Positions 6,393-7,480 of a stretch of 7,480 nt of DNA are shown one piece after another. The notes beneath the pieces were generated by a model. It was given only the letters and a program-made list of their open reading frames with translations, did not search any database and was not told the origin of the DNA. A program made the position numbers and the translations under genes. Every line of letters begins with the position of its first letter. The stretch's first letter is position 1. Where the stretch lies: the NCBI GenBank assembly GCA_034180415.1, contig JAXFOK010000016.1:1-7480 (forward strand). Direction: 5' to 3'. The DNA comes from CAKMMH01 sp927798255. GTDB taxonomy: Bacteria; Bdellovibrionota_C; UBA2361; CAKMMH01.

Positions 6393-7093
6393 TTATTTTT
6401 TATTTTCATTACATTGATCACTAGAAGTTTCTGAATCGTTTGACACACTATTTGATTCCTCACTATTATTTGTTTCGCTAGATTCACTTGACTCAGTTAT
6501 ACATTTTCCTGTTTCAATATTACCTTTGCAATATCCTTTACAACATATCCCATGACAAACTCTTTCTCCTGGCTTGCAACACATAGCACCATATGTGTCA
6601 CTTGGGGCGCAATATTGAGAGTATTTATCACAACAAGAACCATTACACTCAATTTCATCAAAACGACATTTTGTAGATCCGCTAGAATCACTTGAATAAG
6701 AGTAGTTTATGCTCGTAGAAGTTGTCGTTTCTTCAGATACATCAGAACTCAATGCTAGAGGAGTATTGGTAATTGTATCAGTAATAGTAGGCGTTTTAGT
6801 AATAGTATCGGTAATTGTATCAGTAATAGTAAGCGTTGTAGTAATGGTGTCAGTTATTGTATCGGTAATAATCGGCGTTTCTGTAGTAGTTCCTGTTATA
6901 GTATTAGTAATACTTGGTGTTTTTGTTACAGTATTTGTAATAAACTCTGTTGAGGTTATGGTAAAGGTAGGAGTAGCTATGCATTGATGCGTAATCTCAT
7001 CTATTCCGTTCTTACAACATTTGTCATCTTTTGATATCAATTCAATTTTGCAACATTCATTTCCTATTGCTTTTTCAGCTAATGAACAACAAA
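6393..7093 (-). pseudogene. Thr-rich, Cys-rich surface-type protein, 5' end missing
   Basis: I do not recognise a named family. The frame has no stop from its TAA at 6393 up to 7133, and no ATG or GTG opens its 5' part; TTG at 7040 is the only bacterial-type start and would give 215 residues. Upstream of that TTG the frame still encodes regular Cys-Cys pairs: CC-x10-CC-x10-CC-x10-C, so coding clearly ran further and stops where the fabV copy begins (7094). Numbered from the TTG: the last CC pair at 8-9, a Thr-rich stalk of Ile-Thr-Asp-Thr units (about 22-95), a Ser-rich spacer, a second Cys domain (125-180) with two C-x3-CC units, and a Ser/Glu/Asn tail. Paired cysteines imply an exported, disulphide-bonded protein, and such knots are eukaryote-like. 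The signal peptide is presumably lost, so it is probably not functional. Confidence 0.6.
6756..6977 (-). repeat. Degenerate 12-base repeats coding an Ile/Thr/Asp stalk
   Basis: The DNA repeats a 12-base theme (on the plus strand, GTATCxGTxATx with variants) coding Thr-Ile-Thr-Asp on the minus strand, with TKTP/TNTP units between. It makes the plus strand look like a Val/Ile-rich membrane frame, which is an artefact of the repeat. Confidence 0.7.
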
Positions 7094-7225
7094 TCTGTTT
7101 TGAATACAGTAAACTCAGAAAATTTACTTCAGGTTACTGATATTGAAGGGGTGAAGAAAGATTTTATAAATCTTTTTGGATTTGATATTGATGGGATAGA
7201 TTATAGTGAACCTACAGAGATATAA
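7094..7225 (+). pseudogene. fabV: Duplicated fabV 3' fragment (last 44 codons)
   Basis: Codes the C-terminal 44 codons (43 residues plus stop) of FabV in the right frame, ending SEPTEI-stop, with four amino-acid changes from the full gene at 3633 (one Trp to Leu and three Ile/Val swaps) and no synonymous changes. It has no start or ribosome site of its own. A chance ATG upstream at 7031 joins it to unrelated sequence that is antisense to the Cys-rich gene. It is a remnant, not a gene. Confidence 0.93.
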
Positions 7226-7275
7226 TGGTTTAAATCTTTTAACTACGTGATTTTAAATACTGTTTTATTTCAATG

Positions 7276-7304
7276 TTGACTTAAAATTTTTATTTTTGTA
7301 AAAT
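7276..7304 (+). promoter_or_regulatory. Sigma-70-like promoter in repeat copy 2
   Basis: TTGACT (7276-7281) and TAAAAT (7299-7304) with a 17-base spacer, kept from copy 1 while the spacer and flanks have changed. It would give a leader of about 120 bases before the gene at 7430. Confidence 0.6.
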
Positions 7305-7352
7305 AATTTTAGTTTTAGGGTAGAGAGAGTTAGAAAATAAAAATTAAAGTTT

Positions 7353-7394
7353 TATAAACATTATGAGTAAGAGGATTCTTATGTTATAGAGGAT
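7353..7394 (+). promoter_or_regulatory. Leader hairpin abutting AGAGGAT (module 3)
   Basis: TAAGA (7368-7372) pairs with TCTTA (7377-7381) around a GGAT loop. Flanking TATAAACA and TGTTATA (7382-7388) can pair outside a 7-base bulge. The end of the stem overlaps the first A of AGAGGAT (7388-7394), 35 bases before the next ATG. Confidence 0.35.
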
Positions 7395-7429
7395 TTTTCG
7401 AACTCAACAAATATGAAAGGTTTACTATC

Positions 7430-7480
7430 ATGAAAAATCACAAATTCATGTTTCTTGCGTTTGTTTTCTGTGCGTTTGGT
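7430..7480 (+). CDS. Start of a further secreted/lipoprotein-like gene (5' end only)
   Basis: Seventeen codons are visible: M-K-N-H-K followed by a hydrophobic run, FMFLAFVFCAFG, typical of the start of a signal peptide. AAAGG lies 9 bases before the ATG. A promoter and leader of the kind found before the 5150 gene precede it. The Cys at residue 14 may be a lipobox cysteine or part of the core; the window ends too soon to tell. It is probably a relative of the 5150 gene, judging by context more than by sequence. A six-codon frame (7413-7433) overlaps the start. Confidence 0.6.
   Translation, partial: MKNHKFMFLAFVFCAFG

Larger units (their letters stand above)
7094..7328 (+). repeat. Direct repeat copy 2: fabV 3' end plus promoter region
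   Basis: Second copy of 4683-4916, 2,411 bases further on in the same orientation. Its left edge is the point where the minus-strand Cys-rich gene is cut off. To its right come a promoter, a leader and a further lipoprotein-like gene, as after copy 1. Confidence 0.93.

Noticed and set aside
6709..6987. Plus-strand 92-codon frame rich in Val/Ile, resembling a membrane protein
   Set aside because: It is the antisense of the Thr-Ile-Thr-Asp repeat; no ribosome site, and its composition follows entirely from the repeat.
4815..7100. Integrative element with att sites at the fabV 3' end
   Set aside because: Not excluded, but no integrase or transposase lies in the segment, and the repeat includes a promoter region beyond the gene, which fits tandem duplication better.
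7413..7433. Six-codon leader frame (MKGLLS) whose TGA overlaps the ATG at 7430
   Set aside because: It could couple translation, but its AAAGG is better explained as the Shine-Dalgarno of the 7430 gene, and the other leaders have no equivalent frame.

Overview
The window comes from a low-GC bacterium; the housekeeping genes are roughly 30% GC by hand count of sample lines. KdsD, an enzyme of Kdo synthesis, points to a Gram-negative outer membrane with LPS, and the organism also has sigma-54. A low-GC lineage near the former Deltaproteobacteria/Bdellovibrionota, or a group such as Elusimicrobiota or the spirochaetes, would fit, but the sequence does not settle the taxon.

Left part (1-3527). 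The first 134 bases are the end of a four-helix-bundle protein of the 23S rRNA intervening-sequence (S23/Avd-like) family. It is followed by a clear intrinsic terminator and an 80-base GC-richer tract of degenerate 7-base repeats. Then, all on the minus strand, comes nth (endonuclease III) -> kdsD (arabinose-5-phosphate isomerase) -> rpoN (sigma-54). nth and kdsD are 3 bases apart and surely co-transcribed. rpoN lies behind a 106-base gap with a strong hairpin. This looks like a collapsed form of the kds/lpt/rpoN cluster of Gram-negatives.

Centre (3633-4814). fabV, an NADH-dependent enoyl reductase that ends the fatty-acid elongation cycle, is transcribed divergently from nth and has a textbook Shine-Dalgarno.

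Right part (4815-7480). This is a mosaic accessory region. The last 44 codons of fabV plus about 100 bases downstream are present twice in direct orientation (4683-4916 and 7094-7328), 2.41 kb apart. Each copy carries a sigma-70-like promoter and is followed by a structured leader and a gene for a secreted or lipoprotein-like product: an orphan 232-residue lipoprotein after copy 1, and a gene cut off by the window end after copy 2. Between them lie a second, broken lipoprotein-like gene with a similar leader, and a convergent minus-strand gene for a Thr-rich, Cys-rich surface-type protein that has lost its 5' end at the edge of the fabV copy. The likeliest reading is tandem amplification and shuffling of leader-plus-lipoprotein modules behind fabV, with the fabV tail carried along. 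An island inserted at the fabV 3' end is the alternative. No transposase, integrase, tRNA, rRNA or CRISPR array was seen.
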